From DASYGT01 sp035999365 (GTDB lineage: Bacteria; Actinomycetota; Actinomycetes; Mycobacteriales; Jatrophihabitantaceae): a stretch of 5,175 bases of DNA. Positions 1-5,175 of the stretch are shown piece after piece. The notes below the pieces were generated by a model. The model was given only the letters and a program-made list of their open reading frames with translations. It had not been told where the DNA came from and did no database searches. Made by a program: the position numbers and the translations under genes. The stretch is from assembly GCA_035999365.1 (NCBI GenBank), contig DASYGT010000002.1, forward strand, positions 1 through 5,175. The letters are read 5' to 3'. How positions within the stretch are numbered: the stretch's first letter is position 1; the number at the start of each line of letters is the position of its first letter.

Positions 1-1
1 C

Positions 2-1099
2 AGCTGCTCGGCTACGCAGTGGTGCGTCGCACTGACCATCGACAGCCTCGCGCTGAACTCGCTCACCAACAAGCAGTTGAACTCGACCTGCGAGAGTGTC
101 GTCGGCGAGGAGTACGTCAACTTCGCGTACCTGACGCGCAACGGCAAGCCCCAGGGACCGCCGAACCCGGTGCAGTTCACCCCGGCAGCGTCCGGCAACC
201 CGAATCCCGCCAAGGTGGAGTTCCTGAATCAGGGCGACGCATTCACCGTCAACCTGCATGACACGCCGCACGGACTGCAGGCGGTCGTGAAGGACACAAC
301 CAATGGCTCTTCGGGGTCGATGACCGCGAGCGCCGCCAACGGCTTCGGCCAGGTGAAGTTCGCGCCGAGCCCTTCGACGCAGTGCAAGAACATTCCGTAC
401 GACTTCCATCCGATGTACGCCACGTCCAGTCCGCAGACGACTGTGCCGTGGGCGGCTGCGACCTACAACGTCGCGATGGACACCGAGGTCGGGCACTTCG
501 ACTACTGCAGCAAGGCCGATTCCACAACGGGTACCTGCCTCGGCAAGGAGGGCGTCGGCAAGAACTCCGAGCCAACCGACGGCGATGACTTCGGCTGCTG
601 GGCGCCTTCCGCGTCCAGCCTCATCAAGATTGGTGGGTGCGAGGGGTCGAACGTCGGCTATGACGGGACCTCGTATGTCGCGGATTGGCCGAACGGCAGC
701 TCGAACAGGCCGACCGACTTCATCTTCACCAGTCCGCTCACGGGAGCCCACTACGACACCAACTACTCCTCGGTTGGATTCAACACGGACCTCCCGGCCA
801 TCGAGGACAACCTCGGCACCTGCAATACGAGCACGGGTGCCGGCTGCACCATCATTCCGCCGACCGACGACGGAACCCCGGCGCAGTTCTATCCCTTCTA
901 CTCCACGGGCCATGCGCTCGGCGGTTGCGCCTGGACGGTTGGACAGAATTACCCGGGATTCAGCACCAACGACTTCGGTGCACACCATCAGTACGGCCAC
1001 CTGCTGAAGGTCGCGTACTCCGGCGCGGGCGGCAGCGTCTCGTACCAGTTCAACGACTACCAGAACAATCTGCCGAACAATCCCTGCCCCGCCTCCTGA
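2..1099 (+). CDS. Cysteine-rich, probably secreted protein of unknown function (5' end missing)
   Basis: The reading frame is open from the window edge and ends with TGA at 1097-1099, giving 365 visible residues. The N-terminus, including any signal peptide, lies upstream. The ATG or TTG codons inside are not convincing starts, because protein-like sequence (CSATQWCVALTIDSL) is already readable from base 2. The visible part has twelve cysteines, many Gly, Ser, Thr, Asn and aromatic residues, few Lys or Arg, and no membrane segment. This composition fits an exported, disulfide-bonded, beta-rich protein. Conserved-looking stretches are QWCVALTIDSL near the start, then TVNLHDTPHGLQ, TASAANGFGQVKF, AMDTEVGHFDYC and a closing Gly/Tyr-rich segment. 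I recall similar unnamed proteins in actinobacteria but recognise no named domain and assign no function. A strong hairpin follows the stop, so this is the last gene of its transcript. Confidence 0.8.
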   Translation, partial: SCSATQWCVALTIDSLALNSLTNKQLNSTCESVVGEEYVNFAYLTRNGKPQGPPNPVQFTPAASGNPNPAKVEFLNQGDAFTVNLHDTPHGLQAVVKDTTNGSSGSMTASAANGFGQVKFAPSPSTQCKNIPYDFHPMYATSSPQTTVPWAAATYNVAMDTEVGHFDYCSKADSTTGTCLGKEGVGKNSEPTDGDDFGCWAPSASSLIKIGGCEGSNVGYDGTSYVADWPNGSSNRPTDFIFTSPLTGAHYDTNYSSVGFNTDLPAIEDNLGTCNTSTGAGCTIIPPTDDGTPAQFYPFYSTGHALGGCAWTVGQNYPGFSTNDFGAHHQYGHLLKVAYSGAGGSVSYQFNDYQNNLPNNPCPAS

Positions 1100-1113
1100 C
1101 CGACTCTGATTGA

Positions 1114-1152
1114 CACACTGAGGGGCCGCCTTCGGGCGGCCCCTCACGTGTG
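1114..1152 (+). terminator. Hairpin terminator after the secreted-protein gene
   Basis: Fifteen bases after the stop codon at 1099 there is a perfect 10-bp GC-rich stem (AGGGGCCGCC at 1121-1130 with GGCGGCCCCT at 1135-1144) closed by a TTCG tetraloop. The stem extends outward through T1119-A1146 and G1120-C1145. After a single bulged C1147 it continues with CACAC (1114-1118) paired to GTGTG (1148-1152). No T-tract follows, which is common for terminators in high-GC actinobacteria. The position and near-perfect stem make termination likely. Activity is inferred. Confidence 0.75.
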
Positions 1153-1290
1153 CCTAGGAGCGTTCCTCCATCCAGGCGCCGGGTTGTCAGACGGTGTCGC
1201 TGTACCTCTCAGCGAGCTCTGAGCACTCGCAGATGAAGTTCCGACGTGCCGCTGCCAATCTCGGGGGTGTCGATATCAACCAACCCCGAC

Positions 1291-1295
1291 GGAGG
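1291..1295 (+). promoter_or_regulatory. Ribosome binding site that sets the start of the 60-aa gene
   Basis: GGAGG lies seven bases before the ATG at 1303. It favours this start over the in-frame ATG at 1246, which would add 19 residues but has no comparable site in front of it. Confidence 0.6.
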
Positions 1296-1302
1296 CAACG
1301 AC

Positions 1303-1485
1303 ATGACAATCGCAACCATGCTGCTGAACGCGGGCCTCGCGGCCGCCACCACTGGAGCCCTCGCAGCCGCGATGACGATTGTTCCGAATCTTGATCGCAC
1401 GCGGCTCTCGCGCCGGTCCCGCGTTCAGCGTGAGCGAGGAAGGATCCGAGAGCGTTTCGAGGCCGACCTGCAAGCGGGCGTCTGA
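1303..1485 (+). CDS. Small single-pass membrane protein, unknown function
   Basis: This 60-residue protein starts at ATG 1303, with GGAGG seven bases upstream, and stops with TGA at 1483-1485. Residues about 3-28 (ATMLLNAGLAAATTGALAAA and following) form one hydrophobic Ala/Leu-rich segment long enough to cross the membrane. Residues 32-51 are very rich in arginine (RTRLSRRSRVQRERGRIRER), and the tail is mildly acidic. By the positive-inside rule the arginine-rich half should be cytoplasmic. The segment could instead be an uncleaved signal anchor, since I see no clear signal-peptidase site. The gene stands alone: it has a terminator-like hairpin before it and another starting 31 bases after its stop. 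I do not recognise a family. The ribosome site, composition and following hairpin support a real gene, but shortness and lack of known homologues leave doubt. Confidence 0.5.
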   Translation: MTIATMLLNAGLAAATTGALAAAMTIVPNLDRTRLSRRSRVQRERGRIRERFEADLQAGV

Positions 1486-1516
1486 CAGCCGGCTGCAAAC
1501 GTCGGCCACGATACGA

Positions 1517-1544
1517 GCCGCCCCCGCGCCATCCCGGGGGCGGC
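1517..1544 (+). terminator. Hairpin, probable terminator of the 60-aa gene
   Basis: GCCGCCCCCG (1517-1526) pairs perfectly with CGGGGGCGGC (1535-1544) around an 8-base loop, 31 bases after the stop of the small gene. There is no T-tract. The stem is strong enough to act as a terminator in a high-GC genome. The stretch from here to about 1731 holds no gene I can support. Confidence 0.5.
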
Positions 1545-1731
1545 AACGGCCACCGTGCACCGTGCGGCATCATTGCGGACGTTGTGCAGATCTCGGATGG
1601 TCGTGTGCGGCGACGGGACGGCGCCCTGTGCTCGGCGAAGACCACAAGTGCGCGCCCGTGTCTCGCTCGGGCCGGCATCGGATGACAATTGTGACGCCGT
1701 CCAGCGGCGGGGCGGCGTTCCGGCGCTCACG

Positions 1732-2064
1732 GTGAAGCATCTCTCGAAACGATTCGGCGATCGCCTTGCATTTGAAGATGTTTCCTTCGAGGTGGGGCGC
1801 GGGGAGGTGTTCGGATTTCTCGGCCCCAACGGTGCAGGCAAGACGACGACAGTGCGTACGCTGGGGACACTCATCGCCCCGACGTCGGGGAACGCGACGG
1901 TCGCCGGCATACCGCTGGTTCCCGAGAACGGCGTCGACATTCGCCGGAAGATCGCGATCATGCCGGAGTCGCCGGGTCTGTATCTGCGCCTGAGCGTGCG
2001 GTGTCGGCGATCACGTAATGGAGCCAGTCCCGATCACGTGATGGAGCCAGTTGCGATCACCTAA
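1732..2064 (+). pseudogene. ABC transporter ATP-binding protein, truncated by the insertion sequence
   Basis: From about 1732 the frame encodes the first part of an ABC ATPase: VKHLSKRFGDRLAFEDVSFEV, then Walker A GPNGAGKTT (residues 31-39 counted from 1732), then a Q-loop region MPESPGLYLRLSVR. The Glu in PE where many ABC proteins have Gln is, as I recall, common in ABC-2/NatA-type exporters, so a drug or sodium exporter ATPase is likely. Native sequence ends with the Arg codon at 1999-2001. The next codon, at 2002, is the first of the IS. The frame then runs through IS sequence to TAA at 2062-2064, adding about 20 foreign residues. The signature motif, Walker B and H-loop are lost, so the product cannot hydrolyse ATP normally. 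The true start is uncertain. GTG 1732 cuts close to the first beta-strand, and the nearest earlier in-frame start is ATG 1597, which would add 45 unlikely residues. Confidence 0.85.
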
Positions 2065-2095
2065 TGGAGCCACTCGCGATCACCGAATGGAGCCA
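2002..2095 (+). repeat. Left end: outer tip plus four 19-bp terminal repeats
   Basis: After the tip TGTCGG, four copies of CGATCACSTRATGGAGCCA-like sequence lie at 2008-2026, 2031-2049, 2054-2072 and 2077-2095. Their start-to-start spacing is exactly 23 bp and they are separated by unrelated 4-base spacers. They differ only at the two or three bases before ATGG (GTA, GTG, CTA, CGA). In IS21 such repeats are the transposase binding sites. The copy at 2031 contains the perfect palindrome ATCACGTGAT. Confidence 0.9.
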
Positions 2096-2154
2096 CCCCG
2101 GCCCATCGGCTGACCGCCCGGTGCCACAGCGACCATTCCGGCCACGAGCTCACC

Positions 2155-2161
2155 AAGGAGG
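2155..2161 (+). promoter_or_regulatory. Strong ribosome binding site of istA
   Basis: AAGGAGG, a near-perfect Shine-Dalgarno sequence, sits five bases before ATG 2167 and fixes the istA start. I saw no convincing promoter between the left repeats and this site. Confidence 0.75.
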
Positions 2162-2166
2162 AGTGA

Positions 2167-3714
2167 ATGGCCGGGCGGAGGTTCGACGTGGCAGACGTAG
2201 TGGAAGTCCTGCAGCACTGGCAGGCGGGACGATCTGAGCGCCAGCTGGCGCGCAGCTTCGGGATGGGACGCAACCGGGTTGCCCGGATCCTGGCTGCGGC
2301 GGAGGCGGCAGGGTTGTCCCCAGCGGATCCGGCGTTGAGCCGAGCGGAGTGGGAACTGCGGGTACCCGAGCTGTTCCCGGGTCGGGTGCAGACGCGTGCG
2401 GGCGAACAGGAACAACAGGTGGCGCGGCTGCACAATCTTGTGGTCGCAGGGTTGGCGACCAATCGGGCCAGCACGGTGTGGCAGCGATTGCGCGATGAGC
2501 ATGGACTCACGGTGAGCGTTGCGACATTCCGCCGTTACGTGCGCAAACACGTGCGTGCGGTACGGCCCGAGGACGTCACCGTGCGCAAGCCGCCGACTCA
2601 GCCCGGTGAAGTGGCGGAAGTGGACTACGGGCGCTTGGGTATGTGGACCGATCCGCGCAGCGGCACGCGTCACACCGTGCAGGGATTCACGATGACCTTG
2701 AACCACAGTCGGCGTGTGTTCGTGGCGCCGGTGCTGGGCTGCGACCAGGAGTCGTGGGTGCGCTGCCACGTGGCTGCGTTCGCCTTCTTCGGCGGTGCAC
2801 CCAGGCAGATCCGCCTCGACAACCTCAAGACCGGAGTGCTCAAACCGGATCTGTACGATCCGCAGCTCAATCGCGCCTACGCCGAGTTTGCGCAGCACTA
2901 CGGCGTGCTCGTCGATCCATGCAGAGCAGGACGGCCGAAGGACAAGCCCCAGGTGGAGCGGGCCGTGCCCTACGTGCGCGAGAGTTTCTGGCGCGGCCGC
3001 GATTTCGACAGCGTGATCGCGATGGTTGACGGCGCGATCACATGGTCATGCAACGTCGCCGACCAGCGCGCGCATCGCACCATCGACGCCACGGTCGGCG
3101 AGGTGTTCCGGGAGCGTGAGCTGCCGGCGCTGCTGCCATTGCCCGTCGAAGCGTTCGAGGTGGCCCACTGGGCCAAGGCGACGGTGCATCCCGACTGCCA
3201 CGTGCAGGTACGCCGCCATTTCTATTCGGTTCCCTGGCGGCTGGTTGGCACGCAACTCGACGTGCGCATCGGCGAACGATTGATCACGGTGTATCACGCC
3301 GGCGAGCTCGTGAAGACGCATGTGCGCGTGCGCGGTGAGCGCCGCTGCACCGACCCCGACGACTTCCCGGAGCAGAAGATTGCCTTCCTGTTGCGCACCC
3401 CGCAGTGGTGCCGGCGCCAGGCCGAGGACCTCGGGCCGTCGGTGGTGCAGCTGGTCGACGAGTTGCTCGCCGAGCCGTTCCCACTGACCCGGTTGCGTCA
3501 GGCGCAGGCGGTGATCCGGCTTGCCGAGGAGCACGGTGCAACGCGGCTCGACGCCGCGTGCCGGCGGGCGTTGCCCGCCGACGCCAGTTATCGCACCGTG
3601 CGCACGCTGCTGATCAACGAGCGCGATCGCCGCGTCGACGACAGCGACGCGCACGTGAGCGCGGCGGGCGCGTACCTGCACGGTCAGCAGGTGCTCCTCG
3701 AGGGCATCCAATGA
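2167..3714 (+). CDS. istA: IS21-family transposase IstA (DDE recombinase)
   Basis: The protein has 515 residues, the usual size for IstA. It catalyses DNA cutting and joining at the element ends, working with IstB. Residues about 10-48 form a helix-turn-helix (WQAGRSERQLARSFGMGRNRVARIL) for binding the terminal repeats, and a second DNA-binding region follows to about 130. The catalytic core carries the expected acidic triad: D153 in EVDYG, D218 in LDNLK and E264 in KPQVERAV, each checked against its codon. The C-terminal part has the family's HFYSVPWRLVG stretch (351-361), in a beta-rich domain. The start at ATG 2167 is set by AAGGAGG five bases upstream. The TGA stop at 3712-3714 overlaps the ATG of istB, so the two are translationally coupled. 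There is no frameshift or missing key residue, so the gene looks functional. Confidence in the family is very high. Confidence 0.97.
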   Translation: MAGRRFDVADVVEVLQHWQAGRSERQLARSFGMGRNRVARILAAAEAAGLSPADPALSRAEWELRVPELFPGRVQTRAGEQEQQVARLHNLVVAGLATNRASTVWQRLRDEHGLTVSVATFRRYVRKHVRAVRPEDVTVRKPPTQPGEVAEVDYGRLGMWTDPRSGTRHTVQGFTMTLNHSRRVFVAPVLGCDQESWVRCHVAAFAFFGGAPRQIRLDNLKTGVLKPDLYDPQLNRAYAEFAQHYGVLVDPCRAGRPKDKPQVERAVPYVRESFWRGRDFDSVIAMVDGAITWSCNVADQRAHRTIDATVGEVFRERELPALLPLPVEAFEVAHWAKATVHPDCHVQVRRHFYSVPWRLVGTQLDVRIGERLITVYHAGELVKTHVRVRGERRCTDPDDFPEQKIAFLLRTPQWCRRQAEDLGPSVVQLVDELLAEPFPLTRLRQAQAVIRLAEEHGATRLDAACRRALPADASYRTVRTLLINERDRRVDDSDAHVSAAGAYLHGQQVLLEGIQ

Positions 3715-4598
3715 GACCCGCGGAACTGCAGGCCAAGCTCAAGACCTTGCGCCTCGGCGGCATGCTGCACACCCTCGAGCTGCGCCGCGGCCAGGCCGAG
3801 GATCAGCGCCTCGGTCACGTCGAGTTTCTGGCCTTGCTGCTCGACGATGAGATCGACCGGCGCCAGTCCAAGATGCTCGCCCAACGTCTGCATCGGGCGC
3901 GTTTCGAGGAGGAGAAGACGCTCGAGGAATTCGACTTCTCGTTCAACCCGCAGATCCCCGCCGAGCAGCTGCGCAACCTGGCCACCTGCGGCTTCGTGGA
4001 GCGACGTGAATCGGTGTTGCTGTGTGGCCCGGTTGGAGTCGGCAAGACGCATGCGGCGCAAGCGCTGGGGCACGCGGCCTGCCGCGCCGGCTACACCGTG
4101 CTCTTCACCAAGACCAGCGCACTCCTGCGCGATCTCGCCGGTGGCCGTGCCGACGGCAGCTGGGAACCGCGCCTGCGCAAGTACCTGCAAAGCGACGTGC
4201 TCATCCTCGACGACTTCGGCATGCGCGAGTTCACCTCGACGCAGGCGGAGGATCTGTATGAGCTCATCTGTGGCCGCTACCGCGCCGGCAGCATGATGGT
4301 GACCAGCAACCGCCCGCCCACCGACTGGTACACGCTCTTCCCCAACGCGGTGCTCGCCGAGAGCGCCCTTGACCGCTTGGTCAACAGCGCTCACCACGTC
4401 ATCTTCCGGGGGCGCACGTATCGCCCCTTGCGCCGTCCGGATCGCAGCGAGGCCGGCGACGACACCATGGATCTCGACGAGCGAGAACCTGAGCCCACGC
4501 CGCCGAAGCGCGCTCGCGCGTCCGTCACGCGGGATTCCAATGACCTTGACGACGCCACCACCGGCGTCCACGAAACCGCACCACAGAGGAGGAAGTGA
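3711..4598 (+). CDS. istB: IS21-family helper ATPase IstB (AAA+)
   Basis: IstB is the ATP-dependent partner of IstA. In the family it assembles on target DNA and stimulates transposition, and it is related to the DnaC helicase loader. The 295-residue product has an N-terminal helical region (about 1-95), Walker A GPVGVGKTH (106-114), Walker B DVLILDDFG (162-170, acidic D167/D168), a sensor-1-like TSN (198-200) and a basic ALDRL motif with R222 near the expected arginine-finger region. ATG 3711 overlaps the istA stop as ATGA, which implies coupled translation. Residues about 243-295 form an extra tail, first acidic and Pro-rich (DLDEREPEPTPP), then mixed with basic residues (KRARA, PQRRK). Many IstB proteins end soon after position 250, so this tail is an addition of unknown role. 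All ATPase motifs are intact. Confidence 0.97.
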   Translation: MRPAELQAKLKTLRLGGMLHTLELRRGQAEDQRLGHVEFLALLLDDEIDRRQSKMLAQRLHRARFEEEKTLEEFDFSFNPQIPAEQLRNLATCGFVERRESVLLCGPVGVGKTHAAQALGHAACRAGYTVLFTKTSALLRDLAGGRADGSWEPRLRKYLQSDVLILDDFGMREFTSTQAEDLYELICGRYRAGSMMVTSNRPPTDWYTLFPNAVLAESALDRLVNSAHHVIFRGRTYRPLRRPDRSEAGDDTMDLDEREPEPTPPKRARASVTRDSNDLDDATTGVHETAPQRRK

Positions 4599-4633
4599 GA
4601 GCCGCTACCATTCACCGTTGACGGGGCACCGGG

Positions 4634-4704
4634 TGGCTCCATCAGGTGATCGTGCGTGGCTCCATTACTTGATCGACGGTGGCTCCATCACGTGATCGCC
4701 GACA
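4634..4704 (-). repeat. Right end: three inverted 19-bp terminal repeats plus outer tip
   Basis: Copies of TGGCTCCATNANNTGATCG lie at 4634-4652, 4657-4675 and 4680-4698, again at an exact 23-bp period, followed by the outer tip to CCGACA at 4704. They are inverted copies of the left-end repeats. I found no fourth copy at 4611-4629, where the period would place one, so the right end has one repeat fewer than the left. The outermost copy contains the palindrome ATCACGTGAT at 4687-4696. Confidence 0.9.
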
Positions 4705-5175
4705 CAGCGCGGTCCACCGGTTCCTGCCGGGTGGGCTTGACGAGGCGACCCGGTGCAGTGAGCGACGAACGCCTGAAGCCGCGCGCTGAACCCATCAGGT
4801 TCTGCGAGGTGAACGAAGTGACCACGGTCAGGCCACTCCTCCAGCTGGACGTCACGGAGGCGCCGGAGGTCCTCACGATCGTCGGCTGGCAGCACCTGTC
4901 CGAATACATAGAGGCAGGGAGCTTCGACGGCTTGCACGATCCTCTCGACTCGCCTCTGCAGCTGGAGTGGATCGGAGCGCAGCACCTCGTCCCAATACTG
5001 CAGAACGATGTCCTGGCTGATGCTCTGTGTCCCCAGCACCATCGACCGCAGTGGCGCGGAGAGGTGGTCGAGGCCCATGCTCAGCTGGAACGTCTTGAAA
5101 ACGGACGCGAATCCTTTACCTCGTAGTGCCGGTTCCAATCGCTGCACGAGCTCGGCGAATGGCCGCATGTTCATC
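4665..5175 (-). CDS. Alpha/beta hydrolase, C-terminal part; 3' end altered by the insertion sequence
   Basis: The minus-strand frame is open at the window edge and shows the last 169 residues. The Met codons near the edge are internal, because a hydrolase of this type has about 250-280 residues and its nucleophile-Ser half is missing here. Visible parts are a helical cap-like region (PFAELVQRLEPALRGKGF onward), then the strand APCLYVFG (about 85-92), a nearby acidic cluster PADDRED and the catalytic-His motif PDRGHFVHLAEPDGF, with H119 of the fragment as the likely base. This fits small actinobacterial esterase or peroxidase-like hydrolases; the substrate cannot be told. The fold is essentially complete by AFVAHC (140). 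From the Cys codon at 4704-4706 the tail CVGDHVMEPPSIK is encoded by the IS right end, with the stop (TAA) in the middle terminal repeat. The native stop is lost, but activity may survive. Confidence 0.75.
   Translation of the reverse strand, partial: MNMRPFAELVQRLEPALRGKGFASVFKTFQLSMGLDHLSAPLRSMVLGTQSISQDIVLQYWDEVLRSDPLQLQRRVERIVQAVEAPCLYVFGQVLPADDREDLRRLRDVQLEEWPDRGHFVHLAEPDGFSARLQAFVAHCTGSPRQAHPAGTGGPRCVGDHVMEPPSIK

Larger units (their letters stand above)
2002..4704 (+). mobile_element. Complete IS21-family insertion sequence (about 2.7 kb)
   Basis: The element begins TGTCGGCGATCACG (2002-2015) and ends CGTGATCGCCGACA (4691-4704). The outer 25 bases of the two ends are inverted copies matching at 24 of 25 positions. 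The TG...CA termini, multiple copies of a shorter terminal repeat, and two overlapping genes istA-istB are the known hallmarks of IS21. The IstA catalytic triad and IstB Walker motifs are present with no frameshift, so the element could still transpose. No target-site duplication is visible: the bases just outside are GTGCGG on the left (1996-2001) and CAGCGC on the right (4705-4710). The flanking genes also do not continue one another across the element. Confidence 0.95.

Noticed and set aside
1184..1230. TTGTCA at 1184 as a -35 box, and short inverted repeats CTCAG/CTGAG and GCGAG/CTCGC near 1208-1230, upstream of the 60-aa gene.
   Set aside because: No acceptable -10 box follows at the right distance and the stems are only five bases, so neither a promoter nor a structured leader is supported.
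1187..1678. Minus-strand open frame of 163 residues in the region before the ABC gene.
   Set aside because: It is Arg/Pro/Ala-rich with no recognisable motif, runs across both the 60-aa gene and its hairpin, and has no ribosome site. It is a typical chance frame in high-GC DNA.
1683..1694. Small palindrome ACAATTGT (1685-1692) upstream of the ABC gene as a possible operator.
   Set aside because: An eight-base palindrome with no second copy or linked regulator is too weak to call.
1555..1731. Upstream extension of the ABC ATPase frame from GTG 1555 or ATG 1597.
   Set aside because: The extra residues look like non-coding translation (Arg/Cys-rich, no similarity to ABC N-termini), so they are probably leader DNA. 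The native start stays unresolved.
2008..2095. Regularly spaced repeats at the left end considered as a short CRISPR-like array.
   Set aside because: The spacers are only four bases, the repeats recur inverted at the other end of an IS21 element, and no cas gene is present. They are transposase binding sites.
2080..2898. Long minus-strand frame of 272 residues opposite istA.
   Set aside because: It is antisense to the well-supported istA catalytic domain, contains no known motif and is explained by high-GC codon structure.
4656..5126. Plus-strand open frame of 156 residues over the hydrolase region.
   Set aside because: It starts inside the IS terminal repeats and lies antisense to the hydrolase frame, which has recognisable motifs. 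It is a shadow frame.

Overview
The window is high-GC DNA with the GC-rich codon use of an actinobacterium. That assignment rests on base composition, codon use and the style of the proteins; no rRNA or other marker gene is present to confirm it. The central feature is a complete insertion sequence of the IS21 family (2002-4704, about 2.7 kb). It sits between two damaged or incomplete host genes.

Left side (1-2001): The window opens inside a plus-strand gene for a cysteine-rich, probably secreted protein of unknown function, followed by a strong hairpin that fits a terminator. Next comes a small, well-supported gene for a 60-residue protein with one membrane segment and an arginine-rich tail, followed by a second hairpin. 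After about 250 bases with no convincing gene, the N-terminal part of an ABC transporter ATPase begins. It is cut at base 2001, after the Walker A motif and the Q-loop region, by the left end of the insertion sequence.

Middle (2002-4704): The element has the TG...CA ends and multiple terminal repeats expected of IS21. There are four 19-bp repeats at the left end and three inverted copies at the right end, all with an exact 23-bp period. It carries istA (DDE transposase, 515 aa) and istB (AAA+ helper ATPase, 295 aa), which overlap by an ATGA. Both proteins have their key catalytic motifs and the ends match at 24 of 25 positions, so the element looks intact and possibly active.

Right side (4705-5175): A minus-strand alpha/beta hydrolase gene runs in from beyond the window edge, with its catalytic-His region visible. 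Its last codons run into the right end of the element. The missing half of the ABC ATPase does not reappear here, and no target-site duplication flanks the element. The two flanks were therefore probably not neighbours before insertion: the element marks a deletion or rearrangement junction, or possibly an assembly join through a repeated element.

I found no CRISPR array, tRNA, rRNA or defence system. The most interesting signals are the mismatched flanks and the design of the terminal repeats. The repeats place a stop codon in all three inward reading frames at each end, and each stop in the left array overlaps an ATG.
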